A stretch of DNA of 64,000 nucleotides from Flavobacterium gilvum (GCF_001761465.1 NZ_CP017479.1:3720001-3784000); one strand, 5' to 3'; shown: positions 28,215 through 35,209, numbered from the stretch's first letter. Program-made: numbers and translations. The notes: a model not told the origin generated them from the letters alone.

Positions 28215-28583
28215 GTGAAAAACAAATTTCAAATGGCTAAAAAGAAACAATACTGCGAATGTTTAAATACTGTAAAACCAGTAAGGGATACGCTTGAAGT
28301 AATTAATGGTAAGTGGAAATTACCAATAATTATTTCCGTTGGGGTTGGAAATGATAGGTATACCGATATTCAAGAAAGTATTCCGGGACTAACACCAAAA
28401 GTATTAGCAAAAGAACTTAAAGACTTAGAGCAACATCAATTAATTACAAGAGTTATAGTTGACGACCATCCTGTTAAAATATCATACAAATTGACTGCGT
28501 ATGCCGACACATTAACACCAATAATCTATGCTTTGAAAGATTGGGGAATAAATCACAAAAAGAAAATTTTTGCGCAAGAGTAA
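28215..28583 (+). CDS. Cassette 7: HxlR-family transcriptional regulator
   Basis: This 122-residue winged-helix protein has the core INGKWKLPIIISVGVGNDRYTDIQESIPGLTPKVLAKELKDLEQ. The start may be GTG 28215, right after AAAGGAA, or ATG 28233, which begins at MAKKKQYCEC. A Cys pair-like CEC near the N-terminus is placed like the redox-sensing Cys of this family. It is divergent to the oxidoreductase gene, 75 bp away. Confidence 0.9.
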   Translation: MKNKFQMAKKKQYCECLNTVKPVRDTLEVINGKWKLPIIISVGVGNDRYTDIQESIPGLTPKVLAKELKDLEQHQLITRVIVDDHPVKISYKLTAYADTLTPIIYALKDWGINHKKKIFAQE

Positions 28584-28651
28584 ATAAATCCAAGCTTGCA
28601 ACATTTAGCAATGACAAAGTTAGTAAACGTCCAAACCTGCAAAAAAACTAC

Positions 28652-28783
28652 CGCCAACACACGCTACAAGCAATTTGGGCATTGGCCTTAATGGAAAATG
28701 GTTTTGTATTTGGGATGATTTGGCAAATCCGAAGAATGGGCTTAATTTAGTACCAAACCCGCTGTAGTACCAGAACGTTAGCG
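28652..28783 (+). repeat. attC-like site 7, chimeric arms
   Basis: This site starts CGCCAAC and ends with core GTTAGCG (28777-28783). TACCGCCAAC is the exact reverse complement of GTTGGCGGTA at 27216, so an altered core is matched at both ends of cassette 7 (14 of 15 bases). The left arm (CACGCTAC) is of the site 5 type while the right arm (GTAGTACCAG) is of the common type. Confidence 0.9.
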
Positions 28784-28847
28784 ATAATGCCAAAACTCAA
28801 GGCATTAAATAAATTTCATTCTATTTCCCGTATTGGGAACTTTTTAT

Positions 28848-28855
28848 TATCTTTG
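28848..28855 (+). promoter_or_regulatory. -7 box of the cassette 8 toxin-antitoxin module
   Basis: TATCTTTG matches TAnnTTTG and lies 18 bp before the toxin start, so this cassette carries its own promoter. Confidence 0.5.
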
Positions 28856-28872
28856 CCAAAAAAAATTGAATA

Positions 28873-29166
28873 TTGAGAGTAATTGCGAAAAAAATATTGC
28901 GAGATTTTTGGGAAACTCATTCCGATTGTGAGCAACAATTGAAATCATGGTTCCAGGAAGCAAGCAATGCAGAATGGAAAAATCCAAATCAGATTAAAAA
29001 AGAATATCCAAGCGCAAGTATTTTAAACGATAACAGAATTGTTTTCAATATAAAAGGTAACAATTATAGATTAATTGTGAAAATAAATTATGAGTACCAA
29101 ATGGTTTGGATTCGATTCATTGGAACGCATGCAGAATATGACAAGATTAACGCAAACGAAATTTAA
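28873..29166 (+). CDS. higB: Cassette 8: HigB-type mRNA interferase toxin
   Basis: This 97-residue protein starts at TTG 28873 and matches the HigB toxin family: IAKKILRDFWETHSDCEQQLKSWF, ASILNDNRIVFNIKGNNYRLIV, and MVWIRFIGTHAEYDKI at the end. The toxin-first order and the antitoxin gene 6 bases downstream are typical of HigBA. It would cleave mRNA at the ribosome when not bound by antitoxin. Confidence 0.92.
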   Translation: MRVIAKKILRDFWETHSDCEQQLKSWFQEASNAEWKNPNQIKKEYPSASILNDNRIVFNIKGNNYRLIVKINYEYQMVWIRFIGTHAEYDKINANEI

Positions 29167-29171
29167 AAGCT

Positions 29172-29528
29172 ATGGAAATTAAACCAATAAAAACAGAGAA
29201 AGATTATAATCAAGCACTCGAAAGACTTGAAATAATTTTTGATGCAAAAAAAGGTTCGCCAGAAGGTGATGAACTTGAAGTGCTTGGGATTTTGATTGAT
29301 CAATATGAGAATGACCACTTCCCTATTGGATTGCCTGATCCAATTGAAGCTATTAAATTTCGAATGGAACAAATGGGCTATAATCAAACTGATTTGGCTA
29401 ATATCGTTGGCTTAAAAAGTCGGGCTAGCGAAATACTAAATAAGAAAAGAAAGTTATCGCTTGAAATGATTCGTCAATTACATGACAGATTAAATATTCC
29501 AACTGATGTACTTATCCAAACTTACTAA
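29172..29528 (+). CDS. higA: Cassette 8: HigA-type antitoxin with HTH
   Basis: This 118-residue protein has an N-terminal helical part and an XRE-type helix-turn-helix in its C-terminal half (MGYNQTDLANIVGLKSRASEILNKKRKLSLEMIRQL). It neutralises HigB and represses the shared promoter. The stop is 11 bases before the attC, leaving the pair complete as one cassette. Confidence 0.92.
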   Translation: MEIKPIKTEKDYNQALERLEIIFDAKKGSPEGDELEVLGILIDQYENDHFPIGLPDPIEAIKFRMEQMGYNQTDLANIVGLKSRASEILNKKRKLSLEMIRQLHDRLNIPTDVLIQTY

Positions 29529-29538
29529 AAGGCACTAT

Positions 29539-29668
29539 CTCCAACAGCTACAACGGATTTGGGCAATAGGCTTAATGGAAAGATGGTTTTGTATTTGGGA
29601 TGATTTGGCAAATCCGAATAATGGGCTTAATTTAGTGCCAAACCCGCTGTAGTGCCAAGACGTTGACA
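29539..29668 (+). repeat. attC-like site 8
   Basis: This site starts CTCCAAC and ends with core GTTGACA (29662-29668). It is shortened by three bases in the left arm. The 15 bases before its AAC end match 12 of 15 with the opening of cassette 8 at 28777. Confidence 0.82.
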
Positions 29669-29689
29669 GCAATTTTATACAGACCCATT

Positions 29690-31312
29690 ATGAAAAATAG
29701 TACATTTCTTTGTTTATTTTTATTGATATCCACAACTTGTATATCACAAACATTACAGGACACTATTGCACTTATTGATAAAGCAATGATTAACTATTTA
29801 CCAGAAAATCCTGGTGCACAATTGTCCATAAAAAGAAATGGCAAAATCATTTTCTCAAAAGCTTATGGAAAGGCAGATTTAGAGCATAATACCCCTTTAA
29901 CCTTAACATCCAAAATTGAAGCGGGTTCAGTCTCAAAACAATTTACGGCAGCAGCTATTTTATTGTTGGAGCAACAAGGAAAACTTTCATTGAATGATGA
30001 TGTAAGAAAATATATTCCAGAACTTCCTAATTACGGAAAAGTCATCACCTTAGAACAAATGATGCACCACACCAGTGGGTTGAAAGATTGGGGAACTATT
30101 GCAGGACTTACGGGTTGGGAAAGGACAACCAAAGCCTATACTAATGATGATGTATTAGAAATTATCGCAGCCCAAAAAACATTAAACAACATATCCGGAG
30201 CAGAATTTCTCTATAGTAATTCAAATTATAACCTTTTTGCGATTATAGTAAAAAGAGTGAGCGGACTAAGTTTGGCAGAATTTACCAAACAAAATATTTT
30301 TATTCCAATTGGAATGACCAATACAGAATGGAGAGACAACCATAACCGAATTGTAAAAGATAGAGCTATTGCCTACAGCCTAACCAAAGATGGGTATCAA
30401 ACCAATATGCCAAATGAAGATGCTTATGGTAATGGTGGTTTACTTACAACTACTGAGGATTTATTAAAATGGAACGACTACTATCAGTCGGGTAAATTTG
30501 GAACACCTTCCCTCCTTCCTAAACAAATAAAAACAGAAACATTCAATAATGGCAAAATGAATAACTATGCCGCAGGTTTGTTTATCATGGAATTTAAAGG
30601 ACACAAAGATATTGCACATGATGGCGCAACAGCAAGTTACAGAGCTTATCTTGAAACATTTCCCGACCTAAACCTTACCATTGCTTTTTTAAGTAATACT
30701 TCTCAATTCGATGGGTCTAAAACCCCACTACACATTGCTATAAAAAATATTTTAATTGCAGAAAAAGTAAAAACTGAAACTGCTACAAATGAGACAACGG
30801 TAGATGTTTCTGAAGCAATTTTGAATTCCTATATAGGTTGGTACAAAAATGATAGAAATGGTGATGGATTAAAAATGGAAGTAAAAGATAAAAAACTCTT
30901 CTTCAATAATAATCCAATAGTACCACAATCTGAAACTACTTTTAAAAACAGACAATTGTTAGTAGAAATAAATAACCAAAAGAAAGAATTAAACAGTATT
31001 TCAAAAACAGATACGATTCACTATACAAAAGTTGAAGCTCCCGTTGTTAACGATAAATACCTTAACCAATATACAGGGAAATATTTTTCTTCGGAAACCA
31101 ATTCCTACATTAACGTTTCTTTAAAAGACGGAAAACTAATGATGTACATAAAGCCAAATAATGAATTTCAATTAAACCCAACTTATAAAGGCGCTTTCAA
31201 CATTGCTGATTTCGGCGGAAATTTATTTTTTATCGAAAAAAAAAATAAAACAACTGGGATGAAAGTAAGTCTCTCAAGAGTAAGAAATATAGAATTTATA
31301 AAATTGGAATAG
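29690..31312 (+). CDS. Cassette 9: secreted class C-type serine hydrolase
   Basis: The ATG at 29690 is chosen because the next upstream start (29663) lies in the attC core and would place nine extra residues before the signal peptide (MKNSTFLCLFLLISTTCISQ). The 540-residue protein has the beta-lactamase/DD-peptidase fold: SVSK (SxxK nucleophile), YSNSNY (YxN), and HDG near AHDGATASYRA. A C-terminal beta-rich domain follows (DUF3471-like, QYTGKYFSSETNSYINVSL). Probably a peptidase or esterase; beta-lactam resistance is not implied. Confidence 0.9.
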   Translation: MKNSTFLCLFLLISTTCISQTLQDTIALIDKAMINYLPENPGAQLSIKRNGKIIFSKAYGKADLEHNTPLTLTSKIEAGSVSKQFTAAAILLLEQQGKLSLNDDVRKYIPELPNYGKVITLEQMMHHTSGLKDWGTIAGLTGWERTTKAYTNDDVLEIIAAQKTLNNISGAEFLYSNSNYNLFAIIVKRVSGLSLAEFTKQNIFIPIGMTNTEWRDNHNRIVKDRAIAYSLTKDGYQTNMPNEDAYGNGGLLTTTEDLLKWNDYYQSGKFGTPSLLPKQIKTETFNNGKMNNYAAGLFIMEFKGHKDIAHDGATASYRAYLETFPDLNLTIAFLSNTSQFDGSKTPLHIAIKNILIAEKVKTETATNETTVDVSEAILNSYIGWYKNDRNGDGLKMEVKDKKLFFNNNPIVPQSETTFKNRQLLVEINNQKKELNSISKTDTIHYTKVEAPVVNDKYLNQYTGKYFSSETNSYINVSLKDGKLMMYIKPNNEFQLNPTYKGAFNIADFGGNLFFIEKKNKTTGMKVSLSRVRNIEFIKLE

Positions 31313-31327
31313 TATTTGAAAAACTGT

Positions 31328-31449
31328 AGCCAACAGGCTTTTGGAGTGACTGGGGATTTTGTGGTATTAGCGTTTTAAACATAATTTCGTTCAGCCAAAA
31401 ATACTCTGCTATTAACTCCCCAGCTGCTCCAAGCGCCAGAACGTTAGCG
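31328..31449 (+). repeat. attC-like site 9, divergent family
   Basis: This 122-bp site shares only its ends with the others: AGCCAACAGGC on the left and GCCAGAACGTTAGCG on the right (core 31443-31449). The arms TTGGAGTGACTGGGGA and TCCCCAGCTGCTCCAA pair imperfectly. The body is unrelated to the common family. Confidence 0.8.
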
Positions 31450-31483
31450 GATAGCTTGAGAAAAAAATGAAATTAACGAGAAA

Positions 31484-32035
31484 ATGAAATATCTAAATAT
31501 CTTATTTTTATTATTGTTTGTATTCAAAGCTGAAGCTCAGAAAGAGATTTCAATAAATTATATTGGATTTTACATTGACAAATCAAATAAGAATAAAGCC
31601 GAATTAGAATTTGAAGTACGAAACTTAACTAATGACACAATTTATATTTCGGAAGAAAATCTGAATATTAAAGTCTATAAAAATACAAAAGAAATTAAAG
31701 AAGAAATTATTGACTATGGAATTGCAACTCCATTTGTAAGACCTAGAATTGCAAAATGCCCAGAAATAGAAAACATAAAAAACACTTTAGCCTCAAAATT
31801 TTCTACTGAATTAGTACAAAAAAACAATATAGAAATTGGAGAATTTAGAAATGCTTTTGACATAACATTCTCAAATTGTATAGTTTTATTTCCAAATGAA
31901 ATTATTTATTACAAAAAGAATTTTGTGCAAAAGGCATTTGATAAAAATTGTGAAGTAGAAATGAAATATAAACCAGAAAAAATATTTGCGATATATAAAA
32001 GCGAAAGAAACACATTGATTGAAATAAAAAGATAA
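31484..32035 (+). CDS. Cassette 10: secreted hypothetical protein
   Basis: This 183-residue protein has a signal peptide (MKYLNILFLLLFVFKAEAQ). The mature part looks like a beta-sandwich (ELEFEVRNLTNDTIYIS, FDITFSNCIVLFPNEI) with three Cys. No family was recognised. It ends 7 bases before the attC. Confidence 0.75.
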   Translation: MKYLNILFLLLFVFKAEAQKEISINYIGFYIDKSNKNKAELEFEVRNLTNDTIYISEENLNIKVYKNTKEIKEEIIDYGIATPFVRPRIAKCPEIENIKNTLASKFSTELVQKNNIEIGEFRNAFDITFSNCIVLFPNEIIYYKKNFVQKAFDKNCEVEMKYKPEKIFAIYKSERNTLIEIKR

Positions 32036-32042
32036 AGCCATC

Positions 32043-32171
32043 CGCTAACAGCTACAACGGATTTGGGTAATTGGCTTAATGGAAAAATGGTTTTATATTT
32101 GGAAGATTTGGCAAATCCGAAGAATGGGCTTAATTTAATCCCAAACCCGCTGTAGTACCAGAACGTTATGC
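32043..32171 (+). repeat. attC-like site 10
   Basis: This site starts CGCTAAC and ends with core GTTATGC (32165-32171). ATCCGCTAAC is the exact reverse complement of GTTAGCGGAT at 31443, and over 15 bases 14 match, the single mismatch being at position 11. The common body is back after the divergent site 9. Confidence 0.9.
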
Positions 32172-32258
32172 GTCAGCAATCAGAACAGAAAACTTCAAAC
32201 AAAATTTGTTTCTTAAAAAGGAAACTTTTATCTTTACACAAAAATAATTAAACACATA

Positions 32259-32597
32259 ATGGATTACAAATTCAAAGTCGAGTTTCTTGAACCTGTCTTA
32301 GAGTTTTTAGAAAGTTTAGACGAAAAATCGAGAGAAAAAATATTATATAATATTTGGAAATCACGAAGCGTAAATGATAACGAATTATTCAAAAAATTAG
32401 ACGGCGAAATTTGGGAATTCAGAACTTTATATAAGAAACAATATTTTAGATTATTCGCTTTTTGGGAAAAGTCAGATAAACAAGATACAATTGTAATTTG
32501 AACACACGGAATTATAAAAAAGACAGACAAAACCCCAAAAGTAGAAATCGAACGTGCTGAATCTTTGCGAGTAAAATATTTTAACGAAAAAAAATAA
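32259..32597 (+). pseudogene. Cassette 11: RelE/HigB-like toxin broken by an in-frame stop
   Basis: The frame from ATG 32259 encodes 80 residues of a Gp49/RelE-type toxin (FLESLDEKSREKILYNIWKS, KLDGEIWEFRTLYKKQYFRLFAF) and then meets TGA at 32499-32501. Past it, the same frame continues for 31 codons to TAA at 32595-32597, with THGIIKKTDKTP and ESLRVKYF, the usual C-terminus of this family. So a single nonsense change removed the last third, probably inactivating the toxin. The antitoxin gene 7 bases downstream is intact. Confidence 0.88.
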
Positions 32598-32604
32598 TAA
32601 TATT

Positions 32605-32916
32605 ATGAAAACATACAGTTTAGACGAAGTGACAGATAAATTCGTCGGAAAAAAAGGAACTCCAAACAGAGACTCTTTTGAAAGTGAATTAAAACTTGAT
32701 TTGATTGGGCAAACAATCAAACAAATTCGTAAAGAGAGAAATTTAACTCAAGAGCAATTGGGAGAATTGGTTGGTGTAAAAAAAGCACAAATATCTAAAA
32801 TTGAAAACAGCCTAACTGACGCAAGATTTGATACAATCATTAAAGTGTTTAAAGCATTAAATGCTAAAATTAATTTTAACGTTGTGTTGCTAAATCAAAA
32901 AATAGCGATTGAGTAA
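32605..32916 (+). CDS. Cassette 11: XRE-family antitoxin
   Basis: This 103-residue protein has an N-terminal toxin-binding part and an XRE helix-turn-helix in the second half (IRKERNLTQEQLGELVGVKKAQISKIENS). It would neutralise the toxin encoded just upstream. With the toxin interrupted, it may persist as an orphan antitoxin giving protection against related toxins. Confidence 0.9.
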   Translation: MKTYSLDEVTDKFVGKKGTPNRDSFESELKLDLIGQTIKQIRKERNLTQEQLGELVGVKKAQISKIENSLTDARFDTIIKVFKALNAKINFNVVLLNQKIAIE

Positions 32917-32927
32917 TTTTGCCGAAC

Positions 32928-33056
32928 GCATAGATACTACAACGGATTTGGACAATAGACTTAATAGAAAAATAGTTTTGTATTTGGAAGATTTTGCAAA
33001 TCCGAAGAATGGGCTTAATTTAATCCCAAACCCGCTGGAGTACCAGAACGCTATGG
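32928..33056 (+). repeat. attC-like site 11, decayed cores
   Basis: The body matches the common family, but the left box reads GCATAGA in place of GCATAAC and the right core is GCTATGG in place of GTT. ACGCATA still complements TATGCGT from the opening of cassette 11 at 32165. It is probably non-functional. Confidence 0.82.
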
Positions 33057-33182
33057 GCTAGTTGTGCCAAAATTACGCAAGTAATCCCAATTAGAAAATA
33101 AGTCTTTGTTTCCGCAAAAACTTCAAAACAGAAGTGCGAAAGTTGGACTTACAAACAGAAATTAAAAAAACAAAATAGAAAA

Positions 33183-33596
33183 ATGAAGTATTTAATTTCG
33201 GAAGAAACGAAAGCAAAAGCGATTAGAAAAAATAGAGTCCTTATGGTTCTTAAATATGGAATAGGAATGTTAGTGGTTATTATAATACTTTCTACAGAAT
33301 TCAATTCAATACCACCCAAAAACTTATTACTTTTCATTGGAATAATTTCAATAGTTCCTTTTGCTTGTTGGTATATTGACCGAGATTTTAAAAATAAAGT
33401 GAACTCAGAATATGAAATCGTTGACGAAAAATTGATAATTACAGTAAATGGAAAACAAAAAACCACCGAATTGAAATCAATTAAAGCAATAACAAAAATT
33501 CCAAGTGGACACAGAATAATTTCTAATAATGGGATATTTTACATATTAGATGAAATTGAAAACAAAGAAGATTTAATGACCAAACTAAAAGAATAA
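33183..33596 (+). CDS. Cassette 12: membrane hypothetical protein
   Basis: This 137-residue protein has two membrane helices (residues about 22-38 and 48-66), and a small soluble C-terminal domain with a beta pattern (YEIVDEKLIITVNGKQKTTELKSIKAIT) like a bacterial PH-type domain. No clear family was found. It stands alone in its cassette. Confidence 0.7.
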   Translation: MKYLISEETKAKAIRKNRVLMVLKYGIGMLVVIIILSTEFNSIPPKNLLLFIGIISIVPFACWYIDRDFKNKVNSEYEIVDEKLIITVNGKQKTTELKSIKAITKIPSGHRIISNNGIFYILDEIENKEDLMTKLKE

Positions 33597-33681
33597 ACTA
33601 ACAATCAGCATACCATTCAAACCTCTTACATATCAATTGAGAACTGAAAACGGAAACTTGTAAAGTTTGAGATTAAAATCA

Positions 33682-33722
33682 TAATTTAGTACCAAACCCG
33701 CCTTAGCACCAGAACATTATAG
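33682..33722 (+). repeat. Right-half remnant of an attC-like site
   Basis: TTTAGTACCAAACCCGCC followed by TTAGCACCAGAACATTATAG matches only the right half of the common site. The core has become ATTATAG (33716-33722). No left half is seen after the preceding gene. Confidence 0.7.
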
Positions 33723-33746
33723 GCATTTTTAAAAGAAAACATATAA

Positions 33747-34229
33747 ATGACACATAAATTACTAAAAGGGCTTGTTGACTTAATTTACAGAACAGAAAAG
33801 GTAAGACAAAAATATCAAAATGAAAATCCGAACGAAACTGTTTTAGTTGCAGATGCGAGTAAAGGTATTGTAACGACTTCAAACCAAGATATAATGAATG
33901 GACTCAATTGGGTAACTTCTCAAAGAGCAGTTATTCTGCTCACTGACAAGAAAATTATCTGTGGCAAATGGACTATTGGACTTGACACAATTTCGGCAGT
34001 TCAGTTAATAAAATTCAATTCTTTGTTGGGCAGTGGACAAGTTTTAAAAATCCAAACAACTGACGACAAAAACTATCAATTTGGAATGCAATTTAATCCT
34101 GAATGGACGAATCAACAAAGACTCCCTTTGATTCTTGAAAAAGGAAAAGTGAAACACTCAGCATTTAGCACTGCTGTAAGACTTATTGCGATTGTACTTT
34201 TAATCTATTGGCTTTATGAATGGTTTTAA
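33747..34229 (+). CDS. Cassette 13: tail-anchored hypothetical protein
   Basis: This 160-residue soluble protein has a C-terminal membrane helix (AVRLIAIVLLIYWLYEWF). The middle (WVTSQRAVILLTDKKIICGKW, ISAVQLIKFNSLLGSGQVLKIQT) reads like a GRAM/PH-type domain. Two neighbouring cassettes thus carry small membrane proteins with PH-like segments. No intact attC follows it. Confidence 0.7.
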   Translation: MTHKLLKGLVDLIYRTEKVRQKYQNENPNETVLVADASKGIVTTSNQDIMNGLNWVTSQRAVILLTDKKIICGKWTIGLDTISAVQLIKFNSLLGSGQVLKIQTTDDKNYQFGMQFNPEWTNQQRLPLILEKGKVKHSAFSTAVRLIAIVLLIYWLYEWF

Positions 34230-34431
34230 ACCAACTAAACAAAGCTATATAGAATAATAAATTTAAGGACGAGAAAAAAAACACTTTAAATTTAGAAAGT
34301 ATTCGGAGAGCTACCGAAAAAAAAATCAAATATAAAATTATCAATAGGTTGACTTTAGTTTTTCACAGTCTGACCTTACCAGCAATTAAACAAAAATTAT
34401 ACTGAAAATTAGGCTTTTTAAAGAATTGTAA

Positions 34432-34450
34432 TAACTTTGTGCGTACACAA
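34432..34450 (+). promoter_or_regulatory. mazEF promoter with overlapping operator-like repeat
   Basis: TAACTTTG (34432-34439) fits the -7 box. It overlaps an inverted repeat TTGTG-cgta-CACAA (34437-34450), placed for autorepression by the MazEF complex. Confidence 0.5.
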
Positions 34451-34462
34451 AAAACAAAAGTT

Positions 34463-34708
34463 ATGGACATTTCAGTTATTCCGATTGGAAATTCAAAAGG
34501 AATTCGTTTATCTAAAACCTTACTCGAAAAATATAATATCACAGATAAAGTTGAACTCATTCTTGAAAAAGGTTATATAATTTTAAAACCCAAATCCGAA
34601 CCAAGAATCGGCTGGGAAAAATCATTTAAAAAAATGCACGAAAACGGCGATGACAAATTGCTCATTAATGACATTTTTGAGGACGAAAATCTTGAAGAAT
34701 GGAGCTAA
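34463..34708 (+). CDS. mazE: MazE/AbrB-type antitoxin
   Basis: ATG 34463 is chosen over an in-frame GTG at 34439, which lies in the -7 box. The 81-residue protein has an N-terminal swapped-hairpin DNA-binding domain (DISVIPIGNSKGIRLSKTLLEKY) and an acidic C-terminal toxin-binding tail (DDKLLINDIFEDENLEEW). It overlaps mazF by 10 bases. It neutralises MazF and likely represses its own promoter. Confidence 0.92.
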   Translation: MDISVIPIGNSKGIRLSKTLLEKYNITDKVELILEKGYIILKPKSEPRIGWEKSFKKMHENGDDKLLINDIFEDENLEEWS

Positions 34709-35022
34709 GACAATATCAAATCGTTTTAGTCAATCTTGACCCTACGCTTGGAAGTGAAATTAAAAAAACACGCCTTTGTGTTATCATTTCCCCCAACGAA
34801 ATGAATAAATATTTACAGACAATAGTTGTCGCTCCTATGACGAGCAGTTCAAAATCTTATCCGACAAGAGTTGAAATTTTACACAACGATACCAAACGTC
34901 AAATCGCATTGGACCAAATCAGAACTGTTGACAGACAAAGAATAACAAAAATATTGGAACATTTGGCTGGAAAAGAAGTTTCAAAAGTGAAAGAAGTTAT
35001 GAAAGAAACTTATGTTGATTAA
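34699..35022 (+). CDS. mazF: MazF/PemK-type endoribonuclease toxin
   Basis: This 107-residue protein has the MazF fold signatures: GSEIKKTRLCVIISPNEMNK, TIVVAPMTSSSKSYPTRVEI, and ALDQIRTVDRQRITK. It cleaves single-stranded RNA when free of MazE. Its overlap with mazE couples translation. It is the third toxin-antitoxin module of the array and lies at its distal end, with a half attC directly after it. Confidence 0.93.
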   Translation: MELRQYQIVLVNLDPTLGSEIKKTRLCVIISPNEMNKYLQTIVVAPMTSSSKSYPTRVEILHNDTKRQIALDQIRTVDRQRITKILEHLAGKEVSKVKEVMKETYVD

Positions 35023-35032
35023 TGTCAACGGA

Positions 35033-35050
35033 TGGTAACAGCTACAACTA
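35033..35050 (+). repeat. Left-end remnant of an attC-like site
   Basis: TGGTAAC followed by AGCTACAAC matches the start of the common sites (for example 32045-32057). Nothing further of the site is seen. It marks the distal boundary of the array. Confidence 0.5.
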
Positions 35051-35209
35051 ATATTGGCGGTCATTGTAAAGCGCAAAGATTGTATGGACAACTCTTATAA
35101 TTTCTAAACGAATTCAAGCGTGTAGTTAATTTTTCTGACTTGATTCAAATAAAGGTCTTTATTATTTCAGCTTTGTAATTTTATCAAATAAAAAATAAAA
35201 ATCATCAAT

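Larger units (their letters stand above)
20745..35050 (+). mobile_element. Integron-like gene cassette array with its own tyrosine recombinase
   Basis: A tyrosine recombinase gene is followed by about 14 cassettes, most carrying one or two plus-strand genes and ending in an attC-like site. Eleven sites are well preserved (122-133 bp) and end in a GTT-type core. In each cassette the first bases are the reverse complement of the start of its own attC, and different cassettes have different matched sequences. Cassettes (first base after the G of the core, to the next G): C1 21890-22576, C2 22577-23215, C3 23216-23923, C4 23924-24673, C5 24674-25491, C6 25492-27216, C7 27217-28777, C8 28778-29662, C9 29663-31443, C10 31444-32165, C11 32166-33050, C12 33051-33716, then degraded C13 and C14. 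The matched ends are seen directly; recombinase use of the sites is inferred. Confidence 0.88.

Noticed and set aside
29663..31312. Cassette 9 as an antibiotic-resistance beta-lactamase
   Set aside because: It has the fold and SxxK/YxN motifs, but the DUF3471-like C-terminus and overall pattern fit general serine hydrolases; resistance cannot be claimed.
21889..33056. Could the regularly spaced repeats be a CRISPR array?
   Set aside because: The repeats are 122-133 bp, the intervals are 0.6-1.8 kb and hold genes, and no cas gene is near.
21889..33056. Could the repeats be MITEs inserted between genes?
   Set aside because: MITEs would share ends and show target duplications. Here the ends differ from copy to copy and match the far end of the same gene unit, as integron cassettes do.
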